In this document: piece by piece, positions 37,161 through 46,292 of the stretch
Layout of the letters: every line of letters starts with the position of its first letter
Position numbering within the stretch: position 1 is the first letter of the stretch
NCBI RefSeq assembly: GCF_003326675.1
Contig: NZ_JPWF01000009.1
Location: 1 to 64,000 of the forward strand
DNA: 64,000 bases
Reading direction: 5' to 3'
Origin: Thalassospira profundimaris
Lineage (GTDB): Bacteria > Pseudomonadota > Alphaproteobacteria > Rhodospirillales > Thalassospiraceae
Made by a program: the position numbers and the translations under genes
The notes under the pieces: generated by a model
Database searches by the model: none
Seen by the model: only the letters and a program-made list of their open reading frames with translations
What the model was told of the DNA's origin: nothing

Positions 37161-38828
37161 ATGTTGCTGTTACGTTTGCTTCGATCCCGTGGTGACCTGA
37201 ATATCCGCACCGTGATTGCATTGTCATCCATGTCGGCAATTGCCACGACCCTTGTTCTAGTGGTGGTCAATCTGGCATCCGATCAGGTGCAAGAACACAA
37301 GGTCAATTTTCAGCTGTTGCTGATGATGGTTGTGTCGCTGGCTGGCTATATGTGGGCGCAACACAAGTCCGACTTGATGGTTTCAAGCGAAGTTGAAACC
37401 ATGCTGCATGAATATCGGGTGCGATTGTTCGATCAGGTCCGCAAAGCTGGCCCCGATGTTCTGGCCAAAGTCGGCCAAGGATCCGTGCATGCCGCCATCA
37501 CCACCGAGATGCAGACAATTTCCAACAGCCTGCCGATTGTCCTTAACGGTGTTCAGCAGGTGGTCCTTGTTGTTTGCGTCGGCTTTTATCTGGCGTGGCT
37601 GTCGATCTTTGCCTTTGTCATGCTGGCAATTCTTGTCGCGATAGCCGGTTTCATACACATTCACCGCATCAATCGGGTCAATGCGGCAACCCGCATATCC
37701 GAAGATGACGAGGCGCAGCTGTTTGGCGGGTTAAATGATCTTTTGTCGGGGTTCAAGGAAGTCAAAATGAACACCCGGCGCAGGGATGCACTTGTCGCCA
37801 ATCTGAGCGAGAGATCAAAACGCACAAGCGAGGCAAAGGCCGTGACCAAAGCCCAGTGGTCGCGTGAAAGCGCAAGTATCCAGCTGGCATTCTACGTCAT
37901 GATGGCGGCCATGGTATTTATCGTGCCGATCTTTACATCGGATTATCACGATGTGGCCGTGCAGGTCACAACCGCAACCATGTTCCTGATCGGTCCGATC
38001 GGAACGGTAATCATGACGGTTCCAAGTTTTAATCAGGCGGAAACATCGCTTGGCCGTATTGTCGAACTCGAAGCCAATCTGTCAGGGGTAATTGACGCTC
38101 AACAGACCGAGATACGCGATAAGTCCAGCGATAAGAGTGATGCCGATGCCCGCGCGGGTAATTTATCCGACTGGCATCAGCAGATTGATGAAATTGCCTT
38201 GAATGATGTTTGCTTTGCCTATCGGTCATCGACGAACGGCTTTTCGGTCGGGCCGGTGAATGCGCGCTTCAAGCGCGGCGAGATTACATTCATCAGCGGC
38301 GGGAACGGTGCGGGAAAATCAACGATCATAGCCTTGCTGACCGGTCTTCGTGACGTGGATAGCGGATCGATCACCATCAATGCTCAAACCCTCGTGCCGA
38401 CCGATATGCAATCCTATCGCGATTGCTTTGCCACGGTGCTTTCGGACTATCACCTGTTTTCCGAACTTTACGGCATTGATGATCTTGATGAAGACAAGGT
38501 CAATGCACTGCTTCATGAAATGGAAGTCGATGACAAGGTGACGCTGGATGGATTGGCATTCTCGACCACCTTGCTGTCACAGGGACAACGCAAGCGCCTT
38601 GCACTGATTGCAGCCCGTCTTGAAAACAAGCCGGTTCTGGTTCTTGACGAATGGGCCGCCGATCAGGACCCGCATTTCCGCAAGGTATTTTACGAGGAAA
38701 TCCTGCCCGCCATGCGAGACCGGGGCAAAGTCATCATTTGCGTGACCCATGATGATCGCTGGTTCCATATCGCCAATCAGGTCTGCCATGTTCGCGATGG
38801 CATTATTGATGTGGTTCGCGACCAATAG
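37161..38828 (+). CDS. SyrD/PvdE-type cyclic peptide export ABC transporter, subunit 2
   Basis: A 555-residue half-transporter and paralogue of the preceding gene, with a good GGGAGGA ribosome site. It has six spans in the N-terminal half, Walker A GGNGAGKST (about 380), signature LSQGQRKRL and Walker B DEWAADQDP (about 496). A charged linker (about 315-335, Asp/Lys/Ser-rich) between the membrane and ATPase domains is absent from subunit 1. Two adjacent related halves suggest a heterodimeric exporter. A terminator-like hairpin lies just downstream. Confidence 0.85.
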   Translation: MLLLRLLRSRGDLNIRTVIALSSMSAIATTLVLVVVNLASDQVQEHKVNFQLLLMMVVSLAGYMWAQHKSDLMVSSEVETMLHEYRVRLFDQVRKAGPDVLAKVGQGSVHAAITTEMQTISNSLPIVLNGVQQVVLVVCVGFYLAWLSIFAFVMLAILVAIAGFIHIHRINRVNAATRISEDDEAQLFGGLNDLLSGFKEVKMNTRRRDALVANLSERSKRTSEAKAVTKAQWSRESASIQLAFYVMMAAMVFIVPIFTSDYHDVAVQVTTATMFLIGPIGTVIMTVPSFNQAETSLGRIVELEANLSGVIDAQQTEIRDKSSDKSDADARAGNLSDWHQQIDEIALNDVCFAYRSSTNGFSVGPVNARFKRGEITFISGGNGAGKSTIIALLTGLRDVDSGSITINAQTLVPTDMQSYRDCFATVLSDYHLFSELYGIDDLDEDKVNALLHEMEVDDKVTLDGLAFSTTLLSQGQRKRLALIAARLENKPVLVLDEWAADQDPHFRKVFYEEILPAMRDRGKVIICVTHDDRWFHIANQVCHVRDGIIDVVRDQ

Positions 38829-38861
38829 GCATTTTTAGGCCTTTACCGGATAAAGAAAAAA

Positions 38862-38887
38862 CCGGCCTGTCGTGGGTGGCAGGCCGG
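38862..38887 (-). terminator. Terminator hairpin between convergent genes
   Basis: The arms CCGGCCTG and CAGGCCGG (8 base pairs) enclose a 10-base loop. On the minus strand the hairpin is followed by GTTTTTTCTTT, a good T-tract, 25 bases after the stop of the dienelactone hydrolase-like gene. On the plus strand only a weak T-rich stretch follows, so it ends the minus-strand gene best. Confidence 0.75.
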
Positions 38888-38912
38888 CTTCATTTACTGG
38901 CTAGGCCAATCC

Positions 38913-39803
38913 TTAAGTCAGGTATTTGTTGAACCAGTCGATGGTGCGTTGCCATGAAAGCTCGGCTGCTTCCTTGTCATAGCGCGGGGTCGAATCATTA
39001 TGGAAACCGTGATTGGCACCCGGATAGATATGGGCCTCGTAAACCTTGTTATTGGCCTTTAGGGCCTCTTCATAGGCGGGCCAACCGGCATTGATCCGTT
39101 CATCTAGTTCGCCATATTGCAAAAGGATCGGGGCCTTGATGCGCGGGACATCCTCGGCTGCGGCCTGACGGCCATAATAGGGCACGGCGGCACCAAGTTC
39201 AGGATAGGCAACAGCGGCTGCGTTCGCCACACCCCCGCCATAACAGAAACCGGTAATGCCGATTTTGTCGGTGGTGGCCTCGTGCGCGGTCAGGAATTCA
39301 ATCGCGGCAAAGAAGTCATTCATCAGCTTGGCCGGATCGACGGTGCGTTGCAATTCACGGCCCTTGTCATCATTGCCGGGATATCCGCCAACCGATGTCA
39401 GCCCATCCGGGGCAAGGGCAACAAAGCCCGCCTTGGCAACGCGGCGTGCGACATCCTCGATATAGGGGTTCAGACCCCGGTTTTCGTGAACGACAACAAC
39501 ACCGGGAACCTTGCCGGTCACATTCGCCGGTTTGACCAGATAGCCACGGACTTCGCCATGCCCGTTGGGCGACGGATACATGGTATATTCGGCGACAATA
39601 TCAGGATCGGTGAAATCTACCTGATGGGCCATGGCGTAATTCGGGCTCATGGCATTGAGGATCGCCAGTGCCGTCATCCCGCCAATGGCATATCGTCCGG
39701 CGCGGTCCAGAAATTCGCGGCGGTCAATCATCCCGTGCGCGTAGAAGTCGTATAATTCAAGAAGTTCCGGCGAAAAATCCTTGGCAGTCAGACGTTCCAT
39801 CAT
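38913..39803 (-). CDS. Dienelactone hydrolase-family protein with a Tat-like signal
   Basis: A 296-residue alpha/beta-hydrolase. The start has a CAGGAG site. The N-terminus contains DRREFLDRA followed by a hydrophobic stretch (about residues 26-50), a twin-arginine export signal. The catalytic nucleophile is a Cys (Cys187) in GFCYGGG; the acid and base lie in GELDERI and GANHGFH. Dienelactone hydrolases open lactones in aromatic degradation, but many exported relatives (YghX-type) have unknown substrates. It is a single gene with its own terminator, near an intradiol dioxygenase about 9 kb away; a direct link is not shown. Confidence 0.85.
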   Translation of the reverse strand: MMERLTAKDFSPELLELYDFYAHGMIDRREFLDRAGRYAIGGMTALAILNAMSPNYAMAHQVDFTDPDIVAEYTMYPSPNGHGEVRGYLVKPANVTGKVPGVVVVHENRGLNPYIEDVARRVAKAGFVALAPDGLTSVGGYPGNDDKGRELQRTVDPAKLMNDFFAAIEFLTAHEATTDKIGITGFCYGGGVANAAAVAYPELGAAVPYYGRQAAAEDVPRIKAPILLQYGELDERINAGWPAYEEALKANNKVYEAHIYPGANHGFHNDSTPRYDKEAAELSWQRTIDWFNKYLT

Positions 39804-40012
39804 GCGCTCCTGTCCTGGGTGATACGGGGATTGGGGCTTTGGGTGACGGCATTTTATGACAAATCAGATTAACGCAGTTCTTTCGGCCCTGACCGCTGAT
39901 CGGGGGAGGGCCAGAGTGAGAATGATTTTCAGCGATATTATCGTTTGCACAAGTCACAAACGCGCGACTGCCGATTGGAAAGTAATCGACGTCACATAAA
40001 GAATATTGAATG

Positions 40013-40930
40013 TCAGACGATGCTTTCGCGGGCGAGCTGATAATCCTTAAGTGCGGTGGCAAGTTGCATCGCAAACCGGGCGGACGCCACCGGCAAGGTG
40101 CGCCCGCGCAACTGACCAAGGATAAGGTTGCCGGGCGGGACGTCGCGTTCTGAAATAGGTCGGAACATCAATGATCCGTCGTTGGGGATTTTCAGGCCAA
40201 TCGGGATTTGAAATCCCAGGGCATTTTCATGCAGGACATAGTGACGGATCAGCTCAAAGCTTTCTGTTTCGACCACCGGGGAAACCTGCCGCGATCCGCG
40301 CCTGGCGGCAAAGTCCAGAAGATGACGCACCCCGAAACGATGGGTCGGGGCGACATGGGGATAATCAAGGCAGTCACGCAGGCGGATTTCGTCACGGGAT
40401 GCCAATGGATGATCGGACCGCATCACGACATCGACCGTTTGCGGAATGGCGTGGATAACTTCGAAATCGACCAGATAAATCGGTTCGAACACAAGGGCAA
40501 GGTCACTTGAATAGCTTGCCAGTTCCTGTTCGGCCTGTGCGCGGTCACGGACATTAACACTGAAAGTCACGCCGGGATGGGCCGCACGGTAAATCGCAAT
40601 TTGTTCAGGCAGGAAATAGGGTAACAGTGCCTGTGAACAGGCAATCGACACATGGCCCCGGCGTTCGCCGGTCAGATCGGCGACCTGTCCCTGTACCCGT
40701 TCAAGGTCCGATGCCATCGCGCGATAGTGATGCAGCAACAATTCGCCCGCCGGATTAAGGCGTACCCCACCAGGAAGCCGTTCAAAAAGCTCGGCACCGA
40801 ATTCTTCCTCAAACCCGTTGATGCGGCGGTTCAGGGCCGATGCGGTCAGGTTCATATCCTCGGCTGCTTTGCGCATGGAACCGGCACGCGCCACGGCTTC
40901 GATCAACCGAAAGGTTTGCAAGTATCTCAT
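40013..40930 (-). CDS. LysR-family transcriptional regulator
   Basis: A 305-residue LTTR. The N-terminal winged helix-turn-helix covers residues 1-60 (SMRKAAEDMNLTASALNRRI). The C-terminal effector domain has the periplasmic-binding fold (VSIACSQALLPYF). It is divergent from the dipeptide-type ABC operon and the intergenic region has a long dyad (40986-41012), the usual LysR arrangement. It probably controls the uptake and allophanate hydrolase genes; the inducer is unknown. Confidence 0.9.
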   Translation of the reverse strand: MRYLQTFRLIEAVARAGSMRKAAEDMNLTASALNRRINGFEEEFGAELFERLPGGVRLNPAGELLLHHYRAMASDLERVQGQVADLTGERRGHVSIACSQALLPYFLPEQIAIYRAAHPGVTFSVNVRDRAQAEQELASYSSDLALVFEPIYLVDFEVIHAIPQTVDVVMRSDHPLASRDEIRLRDCLDYPHVAPTHRFGVRHLLDFAARRGSRQVSPVVETESFELIRHYVLHENALGFQIPIGLKIPNDGSLMFRPISERDVPPGNLILGQLRGRTLPVASARFAMQLATALKDYQLARESIV

Positions 40931-40985
40931 GTTTCAGCAGTTTCCCGGCCTGTTGCATTTTTTGCACCGCGTTGGTGAAAATATA

Positions 40986-41012
40986 GCAGTTTTCGCGAAC
41001 GCAAAATACTGC
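40986..41012. promoter_or_regulatory. LysR-type operator candidate
   Basis: An imperfect dyad: GCAGTTTTCGCG, a short centre, then CGCAAAATACTGC. The outer arms GCAGT and ACTGC pair exactly and the inner TTTTCGCG/CGCAAAA pair with single-base bulges. It lies between the divergent lysR gene and the ABC operon, 48 bases before the start of the latter. It does not show a plain T-N11-A box, so the assignment rests on position and symmetry. Confidence 0.55.
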
Positions 41013-41059
41013 AAACTGGCATCAATGGATTCTAACAAGCTGTTCATGGGGGTTTCACG

Positions 41060-42664
41060 ATGGTTTCGAGACGTAATTTCCTAAAAGGCGGTGCTGTTCT
41101 TGTCGGTACATTGCCTTTCGCACGCTCATTTTCTGCACTTGCCGCAGGAACCGACACCTTGGTTGCTGTGTCTTCGCAAACGGTCAACAGCCTTGATTTG
41201 CACCGCACCGGAACCAACCGTGCCAGCTATCAGATTGCGGTGAACTGCTATGACCGTCTGGTATCGTTCGGCTCCAAACCGGCAGAGGGCGGCGGACTGT
41301 CATACGACTATTCGACCATCGTGCCCGAACTGGCGGAAAGCTGGAGCTTCTCCGAAGATGGTATGACCATCACCTTCAAGCTGAAATCCGGTGCCGTTTT
41401 CAATGATGGCAGCAAAGTTACCGCAGCGGACGTCAAATGGTCGTTTGATCGCGCGGTCAGTGTCGGCGGCTTCCCGACGGTTCAGATGAAGGCTGGCGGT
41501 TTCACCCGCCCTGATCAGTTCGAGGCAATTGATGATGAAACCTTTGTCGTGAAACTGGACAAGGCATCCAAACTTGCCCTTCCTGATCTGGCCGTGCCGG
41601 TGCCCTTTATCATCAATTCCAAGGTCGCCATGGAACATGCGACCACCGATGATCCCTGGGCGATGGAATATCTGCATACCAACACCATCGGTTCGGGTGC
41701 CTATTCCGTTACCCGCTGGGATGCGGGGCAGCAGGTTGTTTTTGAACGCAATGACAAATGGGTTGGTGGTCCGACCCCGCCGGTACGCCGCGTGATCATG
41801 CGCGAAGTTCCGTCGGCGGCAACCAGCCGTGCATTGATTGAACGTGGTGATGTTCAGGTTGCCTTTGATATCCCGGACAAGGATGCCGCCGAACTGGCAG
41901 GTAAAGTCACGGTGCATTCAACCCCGATTGAAAACTGCATCCATGCCCTTTGCCTGAACACCAAGTTCGAGCCGTTCCAGGATCCCGATGTCCGTAAGGC
42001 AATTGCCTTTGCCGTTCCTTATGAAGCGATCTTTAATGCGGCTGCCTATGGCCGTGGTGCGCCGCTTTGGGGTGGTGAAGCCAAGGCGACCGATATCGCA
42101 TGGCCGCGCAAGTCGCCCTATGACACCAACCTTGATAAGGCCAAGGAACATATGGCCAAATCCGGTTTTGCAAACGGGTTTGAGACCAAGCTTTCGATTT
42201 CGACCGATCTGTCATCCTGGATGGAACCGGCTGCCCTTCTGATTCAGGAAGCGGTTGGCAAGCTTGGCATCAAGGTCGAGATTGAAAAAATCCCGGGTGC
42301 GAACTGGCGTACGGCGGCACTGGTTGAAAAGCGCCTTGATTTCCATCTCGAAAACTTTGGCGGCTGGCTTAATACACCGGATTATTACTTCTTCTGGGCC
42401 TATCAGGAAGGTCATCTGTTCAACTCGTCAAACTATTCAAATGCCGAGGTTGAGGAACTGACCAATGAAACCCTGCATATGGCCATGGATGATCCGGAAT
42501 ATGCGCCGAAAATCATGCGCATGATTGATATCGTTCATGAAGACCTGCCGCGTATTCCGCTGTGGCAGCCGGCCCTTAACGTCGCGCTTAACGGCGCAGG
42601 GGGATATGAATTCTGGTTCCACCGTCAGCTTGATATCCGTGGCCTGACCACGGTGGAAAGCTAA
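41060..42664 (+). CDS. Dipeptide/oligopeptide-type ABC transporter substrate-binding protein
   Basis: A 534-residue SBP_bac_5 family protein with a Tat signal (SRRNFLKGGAVLVG) after a GGGGG ribosome site. Typical segments are TFKLKSGAVFNDGSKVTAADVKW split across about 110-135 and a late hydrophobic pocket region. It is the first gene of a five-gene operon (binding protein, two permeases, fused ATPase, allophanate hydrolase). Members bind peptides, nickel or other small ligands. The nearby allophanate hydrolase suggests a urea-derived or nitrogen-rich ligand; this is inference. Confidence 0.9.
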   Translation: MVSRRNFLKGGAVLVGTLPFARSFSALAAGTDTLVAVSSQTVNSLDLHRTGTNRASYQIAVNCYDRLVSFGSKPAEGGGLSYDYSTIVPELAESWSFSEDGMTITFKLKSGAVFNDGSKVTAADVKWSFDRAVSVGGFPTVQMKAGGFTRPDQFEAIDDETFVVKLDKASKLALPDLAVPVPFIINSKVAMEHATTDDPWAMEYLHTNTIGSGAYSVTRWDAGQQVVFERNDKWVGGPTPPVRRVIMREVPSAATSRALIERGDVQVAFDIPDKDAAELAGKVTVHSTPIENCIHALCLNTKFEPFQDPDVRKAIAFAVPYEAIFNAAAYGRGAPLWGGEAKATDIAWPRKSPYDTNLDKAKEHMAKSGFANGFETKLSISTDLSSWMEPAALLIQEAVGKLGIKVEIEKIPGANWRTAALVEKRLDFHLENFGGWLNTPDYYFFWAYQEGHLFNSSNYSNAEVEELTNETLHMAMDDPEYAPKIMRMIDIVHEDLPRIPLWQPALNVALNGAGGYEFWFHRQLDIRGLTTVES

Positions 42665-42668
42665 GATC

Positions 42669-43694
42669 ATGGCAGTCCGGGGAACCAGCGTTTTGACGCG
42701 CATCGCACAGGCCATTCCGGTCCTGTTCGGGGTCATCGTTATCAGCTTTGTCCTGACGCGTGCCTTGCCTGGTGACCCGGCTGTCCAGTTCGCCGGGATC
42801 ATGGCAACGCCCGAAACAATTGAAGAAACCCGGGCAAAGCTTGGTCTTGATAAACCGCTTCCTGAACAGTTTGTGGTCTATCTTGGCCAGCTGTTTCAGG
42901 GGGATCTTGGGCAATCTGTTTCAACCGGGCGACCGGTTTTGACCGAACTTGCAAGTCGCCTTCCGGCTTCGCTTGAACTGACGTTAAGTGCGCTTGTGCT
43001 TTCCTGTCTGGTGGCGGTGCCGCTTGGTGTTCTGGCGGCAACCCGACCGGGAAGCTGGATTGACCAGATTTGCCGATTGCTGGTGACGATGGGGGTTTCT
43101 CTTCCGACCTTCTTTACCGGCGTGATGCTGATTTACATCTTCTATTATCTGCTGGGCATTGCGCCATCCCCGCTTGGACGACTTGATTTCATCTATCTTG
43201 ATCCGCCGCATGTGACGGGCTTTTTCCTGATCGATGCGGCACTGGTCGGGGATTGGGAAACCTGGTTTGGTGCCCTTAAACAACTGATCCTGCCTGCCAT
43301 TACGCTGGCCCTGTTTACGCTGGCCCCGATTGCCCGCATGACCCGTGCCGCGATGCTTTCGGCCCTGTCATCTGATTATATCCGCACCGCCCGTGCGGCA
43401 GGGCTTGGTTCGGGGCGCATCCTTTATGGCTATGCGTTTCGCAATGCGCTGCTTCCGGTCGTGACCACGCTTGGCATGGTGTTTTCCTTTGTGCTGGGGG
43501 CGAATGTTCTGGTCGAAAAGGTCTTTGCTTGGCCCGGTATCGGCTCCTATGCGGTCGAAGCTCTGATTGTTTCGGACTATGCCGCGGTTCAGGGATTTGT
43601 CCTGGCGATGGCGTTTCTTTTCGTCTTCCTTAATCTGGTGATTGATCTGGCCTATTCCCTGATCGATCCGCGTTTCGGGACATCTGGCAAATGA
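42669..43694 (+). CDS. ABC transporter permease, DppB-type
   Basis: A 341-residue inner membrane protein with about six spans. The DppB/OppB signature EAA region is IRTARAAGLGSGRILYGYAFRN split at the loop. It starts 4 bases after the binding-protein stop and overlaps the next permease (ATGA). It pairs with the following DppC-type protein to form the translocation channel. Confidence 0.9.
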   Translation: MAVRGTSVLTRIAQAIPVLFGVIVISFVLTRALPGDPAVQFAGIMATPETIEETRAKLGLDKPLPEQFVVYLGQLFQGDLGQSVSTGRPVLTELASRLPASLELTLSALVLSCLVAVPLGVLAATRPGSWIDQICRLLVTMGVSLPTFFTGVMLIYIFYYLLGIAPSPLGRLDFIYLDPPHVTGFFLIDAALVGDWETWFGALKQLILPAITLALFTLAPIARMTRAAMLSALSSDYIRTARAAGLGSGRILYGYAFRNALLPVVTTLGMVFSFVLGANVLVEKVFAWPGIGSYAVEALIVSDYAAVQGFVLAMAFLFVFLNLVIDLAYSLIDPRFGTSGK

Positions 43695-44620
43695 ACAAGA
43701 TCGTTTCATCCGCGACTGATGCCGCCTCTGTTAATTCGGCTCAGGCCAATGCACCGGCAACGCCTGCTAAGCCGAAATCCGGGGCCTTTGCCCATCTGGT
43801 TTACGTGCTGCGTGAAAATCCGGTGACCGGTCTTGCCTTTGGCATGTTCGCACTTTTGATTTTTGCCGCGATCTTTGGGCCAATGATCGTTCCCTATGAC
43901 CCGCTGGCAACCGATGCAGCAAGTGTGTTGCAGCCGCCGTCATTTGCCCACTGGTTCGGAACCGACAATCTGGGCCGTGATGTTTTCAGCCGCGTTGTTG
44001 TTGCGACCCGCCTTGATCTGGTGATTTCGGTCGCCGCCGTTGCCTTGTCCTTTGTGATTGGATCGTTCCTTGGCGCGATTGCCGGGTATCGGGGCGGCTG
44101 GACGGACATCACACTGAACCGTGTGCTTGATACCATCATGGCCTTTCCGCTGTTTGTTTTGGCGATGGGCGTTGTTGCTGCCCTTGGCAATTCGGTGGCG
44201 AACATCATTTACGCAACGGCGATCATTAATATCCCGTTCTATGCCCGACTGGTCCGGGCCGAGGTCAATATTCGCCGCAATGCGGGCTTTACCCTTGCCG
44301 CGAAGCTTTCAGGCAATAGTGATGCACGTATTCTGGCCTTTCACATTTTCCCAAATGCCCTGCCGCCAATGATGGTGCAGGTGTCGCTTAATCTTGGGTG
44401 GGCGATCCTCAATGCCGCGGGTCTCAGCTTTATCGGGCTGGGCGTGCGTCCGCCGACCCCGGAATGGGGGATCATGGTGGCCGAGGGTGCAAACTTCATC
44501 GTGTCAGGTGAATGGTGGCTGGCACTGTTCCCTGGGCTTTCACTGATGATTGCGGTTTTGACGTTTAACCTGATGGGCGATGGTCTGCGCGATATCGTCG
44601 ATCCGCGCCGGAGGACATGA
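43691..44620 (+). CDS. ABC transporter permease, DppC-type
   Basis: A 309-residue permease with an Ala/Ser/Pro-rich cytoplasmic N-terminus (about 1-40), the OppC-type N-terminal span and a BPD_transp_1 domain of five spans. The conserved segment FGTDNLGRDVFSR and the EAA-like loop region identify the DppC/OppC family. It overlaps both neighbours by 4 bases. Confidence 0.9.
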   Translation: MNKIVSSATDAASVNSAQANAPATPAKPKSGAFAHLVYVLRENPVTGLAFGMFALLIFAAIFGPMIVPYDPLATDAASVLQPPSFAHWFGTDNLGRDVFSRVVVATRLDLVISVAAVALSFVIGSFLGAIAGYRGGWTDITLNRVLDTIMAFPLFVLAMGVVAALGNSVANIIYATAIINIPFYARLVRAEVNIRRNAGFTLAAKLSGNSDARILAFHIFPNALPPMMVQVSLNLGWAILNAAGLSFIGLGVRPPTPEWGIMVAEGANFIVSGEWWLALFPGLSLMIAVLTFNLMGDGLRDIVDPRRRT

Positions 44621-46251
44621 CCATGCTTTCCATCAAGGGATTAAGCGTTGCCTTCCGTACCCGAAACGGCGAAGTCAATGCGGTCAAGGGGATCGATTTC
44701 GAACTGGCAAAGGGCGAGCGTCTTGGCATTGTCGGGGAAAGTGGATCGGGAAAATCTGTCACGTCCTATGCGTTGATGCGTATTCTTGATGCCGGTGGAC
44801 GGATCAAGGCGGGCGATGCGATCTATAGCGGGGTTGACCTTCGCAATGCATCCGAACGTGATATGCGCGATATTCGCGGTCGTGAAATCAGCATGATTTT
44901 CCAGAACCCGCGCGCAGCACTCAACCCGATCCGCAAGGTCGGTCATCAGATCGAAGATGTTTTGCGCCGCCACAGCCGGGCCACCCGCCATAACGCCAAG
45001 GCCAAGGCCATCGAGGCATTGGAAGCGGTTAAAATCCGCGATGCTGCCGCACGATATGAAGCCTATCCGTTCGAACTTTCCGGGGGCATGTGCCAGCGTG
45101 TGGTGATTGCCCTTGCACTGGCCTGTGATCCCAAACTGATCATTGCCGATGAACCGACCACGGGGCTTGATATCACCACCCAAAAGGCGGTGATGGATCT
45201 GGTCGATGATCTGGTGCGGGCACGCGGCATGTCATCGATTTTGATTACCCATGATCTTGGGCTGGCATCGCAATATTGCGACCGGATTGTCGTGATGAAG
45301 GATGGCCTGATCGTCGAGGCCGGTGATCCTGTTGCCCTGTTTACCAATCCGCAGCATGCCTATACCCGCAAGCTGGTCAATGCCACACCGCGCCGGACCG
45401 GATCAATTCGTGCATTGTTGCCCGAAGGCGAACGGACGGAACTTCCGCCCCATGTGATCGGGCAAAAACCGCTGATTGATGTGGTCAATCTTGCCAAGAC
45501 CTATCAGGGCAAAAGCGGCCCGGTTCATGCGGTCAAGAAAATCAGCTTTACCATCCATGAAGGCGAAAGTGTCGGACTGGTCGGTGAATCCGGCTGCGGG
45601 AAATCGACGACGTCTTCGATGCTGGTGCGTCTGCTTGATACCACATCGGGCAGCATCTTTTACCGTGGTGAAGATATCGCCAGCCTCCCGGCGGCGACCT
45701 TTGCCAAGCATCCGTTGCGTTCGAAAATCCAGATGGTATTCCAGGACGCAACGGATAGCTTGAACCCGCGCTTTACCGCCCGTCAGGCCATAGCTGACCC
45801 GCTCCTCAGGTTAATGGGAATGCGCGGGGATGCCGTGACCAAACGGACCGAGGAATTGGCAGAAATGACGGGTTTTCCGGCCCATCTTCTGGATCGGTTC
45901 CCCCATCAGCTTTCGGGCGGGCAAAAGGCCCGTGTCGGCATTGCCCGCGCCCTTGCCACAGAACCTGATTTCCTGATCCTTGATGAACCTACTGCCGCCC
46001 TTGATGTGTCAATTCAGGCACTGGTTCTGAACCTGTTGGCGGATTTGCGGGTACGTCTTGGCATCAGTTATCTGTTTGTCAGTCATGACCTTAATGTGGT
46101 GCGGTTGCTATGTGATCACGTCATCGTCATGCAAAACGGTGCCATCGTTGAATCAGGTCCGGTCGCGACCGTGATGGAAACCCCGCAACATCCCTATACA
46201 AGCGAATTGCTTTCGGCGGCGCCACAGGCCCCGGAACGCGAAATGGCCTGA
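44617..46251 (+). CDS. Fused DppD-DppF-type ABC ATPase
   Basis: A 544-residue protein with two ATPase domains in one chain. Domain 1 has Walker A GESGSGKSV, signature LSGGMCQRV and Walker B LIIADEPTTGLD. Domain 2 has GESGCGKST, LSGGQKARV and LILDEPTAALD. It corresponds to DppD plus DppF, as in GsiA/YejF-type transporters. The start may be the ATG at 44617 (overlapping the upstream stop) or the one at 44623, which has better spacing to GAGG. It energises the upstream permeases. Confidence 0.9.
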   Translation: MTMLSIKGLSVAFRTRNGEVNAVKGIDFELAKGERLGIVGESGSGKSVTSYALMRILDAGGRIKAGDAIYSGVDLRNASERDMRDIRGREISMIFQNPRAALNPIRKVGHQIEDVLRRHSRATRHNAKAKAIEALEAVKIRDAAARYEAYPFELSGGMCQRVVIALALACDPKLIIADEPTTGLDITTQKAVMDLVDDLVRARGMSSILITHDLGLASQYCDRIVVMKDGLIVEAGDPVALFTNPQHAYTRKLVNATPRRTGSIRALLPEGERTELPPHVIGQKPLIDVVNLAKTYQGKSGPVHAVKKISFTIHEGESVGLVGESGCGKSTTSSMLVRLLDTTSGSIFYRGEDIASLPAATFAKHPLRSKIQMVFQDATDSLNPRFTARQAIADPLLRLMGMRGDAVTKRTEELAEMTGFPAHLLDRFPHQLSGGQKARVGIARALATEPDFLILDEPTAALDVSIQALVLNLLADLRVRLGISYLFVSHDLNVVRLLCDHVIVMQNGAIVESGPVATVMETPQHPYTSELLSAAPQAPEREMA

Positions 46252-46292
46252 GCCATAGCCACCAAACAAACTTCTATAACGCCACAGACGGA

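Noticed and set aside
39885..39912. GGCCCT/AGGGCC hairpin between the LysR and hydrolase genes as a terminator
   Set aside because: The stem is good but neither strand has a T-tract after it; kept out of the features.
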